Positions 7,738 through 14,101 of a stretch of DNA of 17,834 nucleotides are shown piece after piece (the first letter of the stretch is position 1; the number at the start of each line of letters is the position of its first letter). The stretch lies in assembly GCA_965658435.1 (NCBI GenBank), contig CBFHSE010000032.1, positions 1 through 17,834 of the forward strand, given 5' to 3'. The translations under genes were made by a program, and so were the position numbers. The stretch comes from JADHLN01 sp965658435. GTDB lineage: Bacteria > Pseudomonadota > Alphaproteobacteria > Rickettsiales > JABIRX01. The notes under the pieces were generated by a model that saw nothing but the letters and a program-made list of their open reading frames with translations, did not search any database and was not told the origin of the DNA.

Positions 7738-8808
7738 TTATTTATTAGTAAAATGTCTACTGATTTTTCCATATCTATCCATAAATATAAAATCATTTAA
7801 CTCTAAATTTGCCAATATTTGCTTCAAATCACTAGGGTTAATATTTATTTTTCTAAGTAGCTCTTCATCAGTTATGGGCTGCTCTGATAATAATGATAAT
7901 ATTTTATTTTCTATTTCTGACATTTTAAAATCTTCATTTTTTGTAGATTCCTCCTTATCTTTTTTTATTTTAATAAAGCTTTGAGGATTAGCCTTGTTAT
8001 ATATCTCAATCACTTCTCTAAAATCATCTAATAGATAAGCACCTTCTTTAATTAATTTATTACAGCCTGCTACCTTATAATCTAGTGGATGACCAGGTAC
8101 AGCAAGAATCTCTTTATTATATGATAAAGCATATTTAGCCGTTATCATTGATCCAGAATTTATTTTTGCTTCAATAATAATTACTATATCAGCTAAGGCA
8201 GCAATAATGCGATTACGCATTGGAAAATTTTTTTTAAGCGGCTTTGTGCCAAATGGATATTCTGAAATTAACACTCCCTTATTACATATTTCATGTGCTA
8301 ATAATTTATTTTCGCTAGGATATATATTGTCAATCGACGCGCCTAAAACAGCGATTGTCTCCTTAGCATATTCATGAGCAATACTATCTATACCTCTAGC
8401 TAAACCAGAAACTATAACAAAATCATAATTATTTAAAAATTCTGTTAATTTTTTTGTAAGGCTAATATTAGCTAGAGACGGAGCTCTAGATCCAACTATG
8501 CCGATTTTTGGCTTTCTCAAGATAGATAAATCTAAATTTGTTTTATAATAAAAACATAGAGGAAAATTCTCTATTATTTTTAAATTTGAGGGATAATTTT
8601 CTGCAAAAATATCTATTAAATTAATGTTATTATTCATTAATAACTCATGATAATTTTCATCCAACTTAACCTTGTTAATAAGTTTGCTAATATTATCATT
8701 TGCAAAAAACTCTTGTGAGCTTTTATTTTTATTATATGACTCCCTTAATATTTTAAGGGATTTATCGTTTAAAAATGATGTTTTATAAAAAAAATTGCTA
8801 CCAACCAT
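7738..8808 (-). CDS. dprA: DNA-processing protein DprA (Smf family)
   Basis: DprA binds incoming single-stranded DNA and loads RecA during natural transformation; it is also widespread in bacteria not known to be competent. The Rossmann-like core shows KIGIVGSRAP (about residue 101 onward), VSGLARGID (about 133-141), EYPFGTKP, FPMRNRIIAALAD (about 195-207), NSGSMITA and VPGHPLD. A C-terminal winged-helix domain follows (about 296-352, from MSEIENKILSLL). I chose the ATG at 8808 (356 residues). The frame can be extended seven codons to a TTG at 8829, but that would overlap the divergent atpI gene and gains no recognisable family sequence. Neither start has a clear Shine-Dalgarno sequence. It precedes topA, an arrangement common in alphaproteobacteria. 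The first codons contain an inverted repeat at 8741-8760. Confidence 0.95.
   Translation of the reverse strand: MVGSNFFYKTSFLNDKSLKILRESYNKNKSSQEFFANDNISKLINKVKLDENYHELLMNNNINLIDIFAENYPSNLKIIENFPLCFYYKTNLDLSILRKPKIGIVGSRAPSLANISLTKKLTEFLNNYDFVIVSGLARGIDSIAHEYAKETIAVLGASIDNIYPSENKLLAHEICNKGVLISEYPFGTKPLKKNFPMRNRIIAALADIVIIIEAKINSGSMITAKYALSYNKEILAVPGHPLDYKVAGCNKLIKEGAYLLDDFREVIEIYNKANPQSFIKIKKDKEESTKNEDFKMSEIENKILSLLSEQPITDEELLRKININPSDLKQILANLELNDFIFMDRYGKISRHFTNK
8672..8699 (+). promoter_or_regulatory. Candidate distal promoter for the atp genes (inside dprA)
   Basis: TTGTTA (8672-8677, 4 of 6) and TATCAT (8694-8699, 5 of 6) are 16 nt apart on the plus strand. A transcript from here would have a leader of roughly 115 nt before atpI and would carry the hairpin at 8741-8760. 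This is a consensus match only, and competes with the closer candidate at 8761-8789. Confidence 0.25.
8741..8760. repeat. Perfect 8-bp inverted repeat upstream of atpI
   Basis: TCCCTTAA-TATT-TTAAGGGA is a perfect dyad with a 4-nt loop and three G-C pairs per arm, which is notable in DNA this AT-rich. It lies inside the 5' part of dprA (encoding the SLKILRES region), 62 nt before the atpI start. It could be an operator beside an atp promoter, a hairpin in the atp leader, or only a result of the dprA codons. It has no adjacent T-run that would make it a clear terminator in either direction. Confidence 0.4.
8761..8789 (+). promoter_or_regulatory. Candidate proximal promoter for the atp genes (inside dprA)
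   Basis: TATAAA (8784-8789, 5 of 6) has a weak -35 match, TTTATC (8761-8766, 3 of 6), at 17 nt. Transcription would start near 8796, giving a leader of about 27 nt. The -35 directly abuts the inverted repeat at 8741-8760, the geometry expected for an operator. The weak -35 keeps this tentative. Confidence 0.25.
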
Positions 8809-8822
8809 AAACGTAATAAATA

Positions 8823-9098
8823 ATGACAAAAAATATAAAAAACAAGATAAATTCTTTAGATAATGAAATAAATAAACTCAAAAAAAACAATAAAGAGAAA
8901 AATAAAGAAGAAAAACCAGATAATAACTCTAAATATGTAATGCAAATTACAATAGATCTTTTATCAGGAACATTTGTTGGAGCTTTTATTGGTTATGAAT
9001 TAGACAAATTTTTTGCAACAAAGCCATTGTGTTTTATTGTTTTTATGATATTAGGTATTGCCGGCGGATTTTGGAATATGCTTAAACGTTTAAAATAA
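8823..9098 (+). CDS. atpI: AtpI/AtpZ-type F0F1 ATP synthase accessory protein
   Basis: This small membrane protein is encoded at the head of many F0 operons and is thought to help c-ring assembly or Mg2+ supply; its precise role is unsettled. The 91-residue product has a very Lys/Asn/Glu-rich hydrophilic N-terminus (residues 1 to about 38), then two predicted membrane helices: about 43-60 (LLSGTFVGAFIGYELD) and about 68-85 (PLCFIVFMILGIAGGFW). The glycine-rich first helix and the GIAGGFWNM ending are typical of the alphaproteobacterial AtpI group. It is first in atpI-atpB-atpE-atpF'-atpF and lies 14 nt from the divergent dprA start. The name rests on hydropathy, motif and position, since these short proteins diverge quickly. 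Confidence 0.85.
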   Translation: MTKNIKNKINSLDNEINKLKKNNKEKNKEEKPDNNSKYVMQITIDLLSGTFVGAFIGYELDKFFATKPLCFIVFMILGIAGGFWNMLKRLK

Positions 9099-9103
9099 TT
9101 TAT

Positions 9104-9844
9104 ATGGCAGGAACAGGACACTCTCCTTTAGAACAATTTAGAATTAACAAAATAATAGATATATCTGTTTTTGGTATTGATATTTCATTTACTAATTCAG
9201 CATTATTTATGCTTCTTGCTGCTATTTTAACAGTAGGATTTTTTACATATTCAATCAGAAAATCTGCAGTTATACCAAGCAAATCTCAGCTAAGCGCAGA
9301 AATGATATATAATTTTTTAAAAGATATGCTAATTGAAAATGCTGGTAAAGATGCAATGAAGTTTTTTCCTTTAGCCTTTACTCTATTTATGTTTACATTA
9401 AGCATGAATTTACTAGGAATGGTTCCATATAGCTTTACCGCAACCAGCCATATAATAATTACTTTTTTACTTGCATCAATATTATTTATAACAGTTGTTA
9501 TTGCAGCTTTTATGAAGCATGGACTTAAATTTTTATCAATTTTTATGCCTAGCGGATCACCATTATGGTTAGCCCCACTATTGATCATAATTGAATTTTT
9601 TGCTTATTTAATGCGACCTGTTAGTCTATCAATCAGATTAGCAGCGAACATGACTGCAGGGCATACAATGCTAAAAGTTATTGCAGGATTCATATTGCCA
9701 CTTGGTTTCATTGGAGGCTGGTTACCATTATTATTTTTGGTAATTTTGACTGGATTTGAAATTTTTGTTGCAATTTTGCAAGCTTATATTTTTACTATGC
9801 TTGCTTGTGTATATCTTAGTGATGCAGTTGAGCTTCATCATTAG
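9104..9844 (+). CDS. atpB: ATP synthase F0 subunit a
   Basis: Subunit a forms the two proton half-channels next to the c-ring in the inner membrane. The 246-residue protein has about five to six hydrophobic segments (around 32-52, 88-108, 115-137, 155-172, 192-212 and 214-238). The essential arginine is Arg178 in PVSLSIRLAANMTAGH, equivalent to Arg210 of the E. coli subunit. The following helix, with LTGFEIFVAILQAYIFTML, carries the usual conserved Glu and Gln. The N-terminal GHSPLEQF is typical of alphaproteobacterial and mitochondrial-type a subunits. It starts 5 nt after atpI and ends in TAG. A 56-nt spacer separates it from atpE, the only sizeable gap among the F0 genes. Confidence 0.97.
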   Translation: MAGTGHSPLEQFRINKIIDISVFGIDISFTNSALFMLLAAILTVGFFTYSIRKSAVIPSKSQLSAEMIYNFLKDMLIENAGKDAMKFFPLAFTLFMFTLSMNLLGMVPYSFTATSHIIITFLLASILFITVVIAAFMKHGLKFLSIFMPSGSPLWLAPLLIIIEFFAYLMRPVSLSIRLAANMTAGHTMLKVIAGFILPLGFIGGWLPLLFLVILTGFEIFVAILQAYIFTMLACVYLSDAVELHH

Positions 9845-9890
9845 ATATAAGCTTTATGGCTTAATTTATTATTATTAATAATTCTTAAAT

Positions 9891-9895
9891 AGAGG
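9891..9895 (+). promoter_or_regulatory. Shine-Dalgarno site of atpE
   Basis: AGAGG lies 5 nt before the atpE ATG. It is one of the few clear ribosome-binding sites here, in keeping with the c subunit being needed in many copies per enzyme. The 56-nt spacer (9845-9900) also holds a weak 5-bp stem, TAAGC/GCTTA (9848-9863), and the palindrome ATTATTAATAAT (9871-9882). Either could affect mRNA processing or stability, but both may be chance. Confidence 0.55.
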
Positions 9896-9900
9896 TTTAA

Positions 9901-10128
9901 ATGGAATTAGAAGGTTTGAAATATATAGGTATCGGATTAACAGCTCTTGGATTTTTAGGAGCAGCACTGGGAATTGGTAATATTTTCTCAACTGCAATAA
10001 GCAGTATAGCAAGAAATCCTTCAACAGAATCAAAAATATCTAAATATGTATTTATTGGAGCTGGTTTTGCTGAGTCAATGGGATTATTTGCTCTAGTTAT
10101 TGCATTAATTCTTTTATTTGTAGCTTAA
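9901..10128 (+). CDS. atpE: ATP synthase F0 subunit c
   Basis: This is the proteolipid that forms the rotating ring. The 75-residue hairpin has helix 1 (about 8-33, with GAALGIGN), the polar loop SIARNPS (35-41), and helix 2 (about 49-74). The ion-binding carboxylate is Glu58 in GAGFAESMGLFALV. Aligned through the RNP loop, the position matching the glutamine used by Na+-binding rings is Ile25, so the sodium signature is incomplete and proton coupling is expected, although Ser59 follows the glutamate. From memory, the GAALG...NIFS...IARNP and AE.MGLF pattern closely resembles the Rickettsia c subunit, the best lineage hint in the window. A strong Shine-Dalgarno sequence precedes it. Confidence 0.97.
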   Translation: MELEGLKYIGIGLTALGFLGAALGIGNIFSTAISSIARNPSTESKISKYVFIGAGFAESMGLFALVIALILLFVA

Positions 10129-10132
10129 GGCA

Positions 10133-10567
10133 ATGCCTCAATTAGATTTTGCAAATTATCCATTTTTGTCGCAAATTTTTTGGTTAGCGCTTAGCTTTGT
10201 GCTATTATATTATTTTGCAGCAAAATATATATTGCCACGCATCTCAAAAATAATAGAGGTGCGTGAATCTAAAATTAACCAAGCAATTAATGATGCTGAA
10301 CAAATTAAAAGTGACGCGGAAAATTATCTAAACAAAAACAAATCAACTCTTAGCGAGGCAAAAGAAAAATCATTTAACATGATTGCTGACACACAAGCTA
10401 AGATTGACAAAAAAATAAAATCGGAAACAACAAAATTAGATAAAAAACTATCTGATAAAATAGCTAAAACAAATGACGAAATAGCTGAAATGAAAAAAAA
10501 CAGCAAAAAAGAAGTTAACAAAGCTATTTCATTGATAAGCGATCGACTAGTTAAAAATTACTTATAA
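10133..10567 (+). CDS. atpF': ATP synthase F0 subunit b' (second peripheral-stalk subunit)
   Basis: Alphaproteobacteria and phototrophs build the peripheral stalk from a b/b' heterodimer; b' is the more divergent partner. The 144-residue protein starts with MPQLDFANYPFLSQIFW, has one membrane helix at about 12-30 (LSQIFWLALSFVLLYYFAA), then a YILPRISKIIEVRESKI junction typical of b'. The remainder is a long Lys/Glu/Asp-rich helix expected to form a coiled coil. It starts 4 nt after the atpE stop, with AAGG overlapping that stop and only 2 nt from the ATG. It ends 1 nt before atpF. The order c, b', b matches other alphaproteobacterial F0 operons, which supports calling this one b' and the next one b. 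Confidence 0.9.
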   Translation: MPQLDFANYPFLSQIFWLALSFVLLYYFAAKYILPRISKIIEVRESKINQAINDAEQIKSDAENYLNKNKSTLSEAKEKSFNMIADTQAKIDKKIKSETTKLDKKLSDKIAKTNDEIAEMKKNSKKEVNKAISLISDRLVKNYL

Positions 10568-10568
10568 A

Positions 10569-11042
10569 ATGATACAATTTGACGAAAAATTCTGGATAGC
10601 CTTTAGCTTTGTAGCTTTTATAGCTCTTTTATATAAAAAGCTAAGCAATATAATAGTTAGATCACTTGACGAAAAAACAAAAGCTATAAGTGACCAACTA
10701 AACCAAGCAAAAAAAATTAAAGAAGAAGCTAAAAAACTAGAAACTGAATATAAAGCACAAGAAAAAGAAATTAATAAAGAAGCAGCAAGAATAATTGAAA
10801 ATGCAAAAAAAACTGCAGATGAAATGCTTAAAAAAGCGGAAAAAGATATCAAGAATATGATCGCCCAAAAAACAAAACAATCTGAGGAACTTATCAAATC
10901 TTTAGAAAAACAAACTATAAATGAGATAAAATCTGAAATATTAGAATCATCACTTAGGGATTTTGCAAAAAAAGCAAAAGATAAAAACGATAAAACAAAA
11001 TTATTAGCCTCATCTATAAAAAAACTTAAAGACGCAATCTAG
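10569..11042 (+). CDS. atpF: ATP synthase F0 subunit b
   Basis: This is the stator subunit that ties F0 to F1 through delta. The 157-residue product begins MIQFDEKFWIAFSFVAF, with a single N-terminal membrane helix (about 6-23). A long, highly charged helix follows, rich in Lys, Glu and Ala (IKEEAKKLETEYKAQEKEI, about 48-66), as expected for the right-handed coiled coil of the stalk. It begins 1 nt after the atpF' stop and ends in TAG. No atpH, atpA, atpG, atpD or atpC follows; in alphaproteobacteria the F1 genes usually sit in a separate operon, so this is not a deletion. A promoter for rplU follows in the 64-nt spacer and no clear terminator is visible. Confidence 0.92.
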   Translation: MIQFDEKFWIAFSFVAFIALLYKKLSNIIVRSLDEKTKAISDQLNQAKKIKEEAKKLETEYKAQEKEINKEAARIIENAKKTADEMLKKAEKDIKNMIAQKTKQSEELIKSLEKQTINEIKSEILESSLRDFAKKAKDKNDKTKLLASSIKKLKDAI

Positions 11043-11053
11043 TCATATTTTAT

Positions 11054-11081
11054 TTGACAGTTCGTCTTAATATGTTATTTT
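11054..11081 (+). promoter_or_regulatory. Putative promoter of rplU-rpmA
   Basis: A perfect -35 box TTGACA (11054-11059) is followed after 16 nt by TATTTT (11076-11081, 4 of 6). Transcription would begin near 11088, about 19 nt before rplU. The exact -35 match in such AT-rich DNA is the main support. Read-through from the atp genes is also possible because no terminator is visible. Confidence 0.45.
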
Positions 11082-11106
11082 TTCTCCTTCTTAAAATTAA
11101 AAGATA

Positions 11107-11418
11107 ATGTTTGCAATAATAGAAAATAAAGGAAAACAATTTAAAGTTAGTAAAGATTTACAAATCAAAATTGATAAAATCGAAGCTAAGGAAGGTGATA
11201 AAATTACGTTTGACAAAGTATTACTAGTATCAGATGGTAAATCACCTAAAATTGGAGCGCCAGTTGTTGAAGGAGCTTCAGTTACTGGAAAAATTGTTAA
11301 ACATGCTAGAGATAAAAAAATCATAGTTTTCAAAAAAATTCGTAGACATAATTACCGTAGAAAAATTGGTCACAGACAGGATTTTACTTTGGTAAAAATT
11401 GAAGATATAAAATCATAA
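11107..11418 (+). CDS. rplU: 50S ribosomal protein L21
   Basis: L21 binds 23S rRNA in the large subunit and contacts L20. The 103-residue length is normal. The opening MFAIIENKGKQFKV and the basic C-terminal signature KKIRRHNYRRKIGHRQDFT (about 76-94), which contacts rRNA, identify it. It is directly followed by rpmA, the near-universal partner, with the rpmA Shine-Dalgarno sequence overlapping the rplU stop. A perfect TTGACA box upstream suggests the pair has its own promoter. Confidence 0.98.
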   Translation: MFAIIENKGKQFKVSKDLQIKIDKIEAKEGDKITFDKVLLVSDGKSPKIGAPVVEGASVTGKIVKHARDKKIIVFKKIRRHNYRRKIGHRQDFTLVKIEDIKS

Positions 11419-11426
11419 GGTAGAAA

Positions 11427-11678
11427 ATGGCTCATAAGAAATCAGGTGGTAGCTCAAGAAACGGTAGAGATTCAGCAGGTAGAAGACTTGGCGTAAAAAT
11501 ATTTGGAGGCCAAACTATTAAAGCTGGTCAAATAATTATTCGTCAAAGAGGAACAAAATATTATCCAGGCGATAATGTAGGAATTGGCAAAGATCATACT
11601 TTATACGCGTTATCAGACGGAAAAGTTCTTTTTAGAAAAACAAGATCAAAAGTTTTTGCTGCTGTTGATATTGCTTAA
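11427..11678 (+). CDS. rpmA: 50S ribosomal protein L27
   Basis: L27 lies at the peptidyl-transferase centre, where its flexible N-terminus reaches the tRNA ends. The 83-residue product starts MAHKKSGGSSRNGRDSAGRR, the standard unprocessed form; there is no Firmicutes-type N-terminal extension needing proteolytic cleavage. The central RQRGTKYYPGDNVGIGKDHT is diagnostic. An AAGG (11417-11420) overlaps the rplU stop and lies 6 nt before the ATG, a good ribosome-binding site. The frequent next gene obg is absent; dapB follows after 71 nt. That spacer has only an all-A/T 7-bp stem (11685-11706) without a T-run, so no convincing terminator separates the genes. Confidence 0.98.
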   Translation: MAHKKSGGSSRNGRDSAGRRLGVKIFGGQTIKAGQIIIRQRGTKYYPGDNVGIGKDHTLYALSDGKVLFRKTRSKVFAAVDIA

Positions 11679-11749
11679 TTACTTTAAAATTAGTTTTGCA
11701 ATTTTACTACTTCTCTAATAATCTTTATTTATAATTTAAGTTAGGTCTT

Positions 11750-12544
11750 ATGAAAATAGGTATAGTTGGTGCTACCGGAAGAATGGGATTTGCAATTGCA
11801 AATGAAATATTAAAAGATGATAATCTCCATTTAGTAAGTGGTTTTGGCAGAGTATTAAATAAAGATAAAACTATTGATTTAGGAGAGTTAATTTTTGGCA
11901 AAAAAAATAATGTTATTATTTCAGATAATCTGGAAAAAGTTGTAGAACCTGCTGATGTTATAATTGATTTTTCTGCTGCTACTCTTTCACTGGAAACAGC
12001 GAGAATAGCTAAAAAATATAAAAAAATATATATCTGTGGAACAACTGGATTTACAGATGATGAATTACAAGAATTAAAATCGCTTGCTGTTAATAGCCCA
12101 TTTTTATGGGCTTCTAATATGAGTATTGGTGTAAACTTAATCACTAAATTAGTTAAAATTGCTGCAGCTAATTTAGCTGATTCATATGATACTGAAATAA
12201 GCGAAACTCATCATCGTTATAAAAAAGATGCACCATCAGGCACAGCATTATCAATTGGTAAAGCCATTGCTGAAGCGAAAAACTTAAATTTTGATGAGGT
12301 AGCTAATATATCAAGAAGCGGCAATAATTTAGATCGCAAAAAAAATGAAATAGGTTTTGCAGCCATAAGAGGAGGCTCAGTTATTGGCGACCATAAGGTA
12401 GCATTTATTTCTGATAATGAAAAAATTGAAATATCCCATAATGCTCTTGATAGAAGTATCTTTGCTAGCGGAGCAATTTATGCAGCTAAATTATTGCAAG
12501 GTAAAAAAGCGGGCTTTTATACAATACAGGATTTACTAACTTAA
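11750..12544 (+). CDS. dapB: 4-hydroxy-tetrahydrodipicolinate reductase
   Basis: DapB reduces the DapA product to tetrahydrodipicolinate with NAD(P)H, on the route to meso-diaminopimelate for peptidoglycan and to lysine. The 264-residue protein has the Rossmann loop GIVGATGRMG (4-13), CGTTGFT (96-102), ASNMSIGVNL (121-130), and the catalytic ETHHRYKKDAPSGTA (152-166) with His154 and Lys158 matching His159 and Lys163 of the E. coli enzyme. The C-terminal RGGSVIGDH and the GFYTIQDLL ending are also conserved. A ribosome-binding AGG sits 4 nt before the ATG. A TATAAT lies at 11730-11735, but it has no good -35 partner and would start the transcript inside the ribosome-binding site, so I do not call a promoter. 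The stop is 2 nt from the convergent E1-like gene. Confidence 0.97.
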   Translation: MKIGIVGATGRMGFAIANEILKDDNLHLVSGFGRVLNKDKTIDLGELIFGKKNNVIISDNLEKVVEPADVIIDFSAATLSLETARIAKKYKKIYICGTTGFTDDELQELKSLAVNSPFLWASNMSIGVNLITKLVKIAAANLADSYDTEISETHHRYKKDAPSGTALSIGKAIAEAKNLNFDEVANISRSGNNLDRKKNEIGFAAIRGGSVIGDHKVAFISDNEKIEISHNALDRSIFASGAIYAAKLLQGKKAGFYTIQDLLT

Positions 12545-12546
12545 AA

Positions 12547-13290
12547 TTAATTACAAATACAAGATTTATTCTTTTTTAAAGTTGAAGTTCTGTGATTATT
12601 ATTTTTAAAATCAAATATAAATATCTTACCGACGCTAGAAAGCTCATCTGATATTATTTCTTTCAAAGCTTCTGCAGCCATTAATGTACCAACGACCCCT
12701 ACCCCTGCTGAAAATACCCCTTGATTATAACAGGCTTTATCTTTGGATTGATTGATATTTTCATTATGAAAACATCTAAAACATGGATAATCTTTATTTA
12801 ACCAAGCTTTATAAACAGCTACATAGCCTGTAAAACCAACAAATGACCCAGAAATTAATATTTTTTTTAATTGGTAACATAAATCAGAAATTTCAAACTT
12901 ACTTTTAAAACTATCAGTTGCGTCAATTATAATATTATGATTATTAATTATTTCAGCTAAATTTTCTTTGTTAGCTCTCATATAATGGCTTATAATATTA
13001 GCTTTATAATTTAATTTTTTTATTATTTTTGCACTAACATCTATTTTGGCTTTATCAATATCATTTAAATCATAATTATTTTGCCTTGGTAAATTATCTA
13101 ATTCGATAATATCATCATCAATCAGAGTAAAATTATTTACACCTGAGGATGCTAAATATCTAATTGCAGGAGAAGCTAAACCTCCAAGACCTATAATTAA
13201 AACCTTACTATTATGAATTTTTTCTTGCCCTTTACCCCCTATTTCATTTAATAATATATGTTTTTTATGTAAATCTTTATCAATAACCAT
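12547..13290 (-). CDS. HesA/MoeB/ThiF-family E1-like adenylyltransferase
   Basis: Enzymes of this family adenylate the C-terminal Gly-Gly of a small ubiquitin-like sulfur carrier (MoaD or ThiS). The 247-residue protein opens with KKHILLNEIGGKGQEKI, the MoeB-type N-terminal element. It then has the nucleotide loop GLGGLASPA (34-42), DDDIIELDNLPRQ with the conserved Arg69, DATDSF with Asp126, and a C-terminal Cys187-containing segment leading into GVGVVGTLMAAEAL. The zinc pair Cys170/Cys173 (CFRC) is present, but the second pair reads CIC (Cys244, Cys246) at the very end instead of CxxC. I chose the ATG at 13290; an upstream TTG at 13335 would overlap yaaA by 44 nt and adds no family sequence. 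No carrier protein, rhodanese domain or other cofactor gene lies nearby, so thiamine versus molybdopterin or another thiolation path cannot be decided. Confidence 0.88.
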   Translation of the reverse strand: MVIDKDLHKKHILLNEIGGKGQEKIHNSKVLIIGLGGLASPAIRYLASSGVNNFTLIDDDIIELDNLPRQNNYDLNDIDKAKIDVSAKIIKKLNYKANIISHYMRANKENLAEIINNHNIIIDATDSFKSKFEISDLCYQLKKILISGSFVGFTGYVAVYKAWLNKDYPCFRCFHNENINQSKDKACYNQGVFSAGVGVVGTLMAAEALKEIISDELSSVGKIFIFDFKNNNHRTSTLKKNKSCICN

Positions 13291-13291
13291 A

Positions 13292-14059
13292 ATGCTTACA
13301 TTATTATCACCTGCAAAAAAACTAGAAACTAGCAAGTTAAATTTAAGTTTAGAACTTACTTTACCTGAATTTAATATTGATACAAAGAAAATTTTAGCAG
13401 TTTTAAAAAATAAATCAGTTGATGATCTGCAAAAACTTTATTCAGTTAGTAAAGAGATTGCAGAATTAAATTTTCAGCGTTTTAGGGATTTTGATCATGA
13501 TTATAAAGAAGAAAATACTAAGGCATCTTTATTTATGTTTGCAGGAGAAGTATATAATGGCTTAGATGCAAATAATTTTAGTAATCAGGAGCTGGATTTT
13601 GCAAATTCTAATTTAAGAATATTATCAGGATTATATGGTATATTAAGGCCATTTGACAAAATAAACCCCTACCGCCTAGAAATGGGTACAAAATGTGCTA
13701 TTGGTTCTTGCAAGAATCTTTACGAATTTTGGCAAGATAATATAACTGAGCATATTAATAAAACTAACAATAAAGTAATTATTAACCTTGCATCTACAGA
13801 ATATTTCAAAGTTGTAAAAGAAAAAAAACTAAAAGCTAATATTGTCACTCCAATTTTTAAAGATTTTAAAAATGGTGAATATAAAATTATTATGATGTAT
13901 GCAAAAAAAGCGAGAGGATTAATGGCTAATTATATTGTAAAAAATAAAATTACTGAATGGCAAAATCTTAAGCTTTTCAATTATGAGGGTTATAAATTCC
14001 ACCCTGAAATGTCAGATATAGATAATATTAATAAAAAGCTTGTATTTATTAGAGAATAA
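13292..14059 (+). CDS. yaaA: YaaA family protein (UPF0246, peroxide-stress / DNA-binding)
   Basis: In E. coli YaaA lowers free intracellular iron during hydrogen peroxide stress; its biochemical activity is still not well defined. The 255-residue product has the family start MLTLLSPAKKLE, then FQRFRDFD, the FAGEVYNGLDA segment, LRILSGLYGILRPFDKI (about 106-122), NPYRLEMGTK, LYEFWQDNI, VINLASTEYFKVV, and the late AKKARGLMANYIV and FNYEGYKFHPEMS stretches. All usual conserved blocks are present. The ATG begins 1 nt after the divergent E1-like start codon, so its promoter and ribosome-binding region must lie within that gene's coding sequence. No promoter with a good consensus was seen there. 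The parvulin gene follows after 42 nt. Confidence 0.94.
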   Translation: MLTLLSPAKKLETSKLNLSLELTLPEFNIDTKKILAVLKNKSVDDLQKLYSVSKEIAELNFQRFRDFDHDYKEENTKASLFMFAGEVYNGLDANNFSNQELDFANSNLRILSGLYGILRPFDKINPYRLEMGTKCAIGSCKNLYEFWQDNITEHINKTNNKVIINLASTEYFKVVKEKKLKANIVTPIFKDFKNGEYKIIMMYAKKARGLMANYIVKNKITEWQNLKLFNYEGYKFHPEMSDIDNINKKLVFIRE

Positions 14060-14101
14060 TTTTAGATATAAATCACTTAATAATAGTAATAGATAGGTAA
14101 A

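Noticed and set aside
8809..8829. Seven-codon N-terminal extension of dprA to a TTG start
   Set aside because: It overlaps the atpI start, uses a rarer start codon, has no Shine-Dalgarno sequence and adds no family sequence; the ATG at 8808 is preferred.
11043..11106. Loss of F1 genes (atpHAGDC) after atpF as a broken ATP synthase operon
   Set aside because: Separate F0 and F1 operons are normal in alphaproteobacteria.
11685..11706. 7-bp inverted repeat after rpmA as a terminator
   Set aside because: The stem is entirely A/T, the loop is 8 nt, and no T-run follows, so it is unlikely to end transcription.
11730..11735. Perfect TATAAT upstream of dapB as a promoter
   Set aside because: There is no reasonable -35 at 16 to 18 nt, and the transcript would begin within the ribosome-binding site.
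13291..13335. Fifteen-codon N-terminal extension of the E1-like gene to a TTG start
   Set aside because: It overlaps yaaA codons, and the MoeB-type N-terminal element is already complete from the ATG at 13290.
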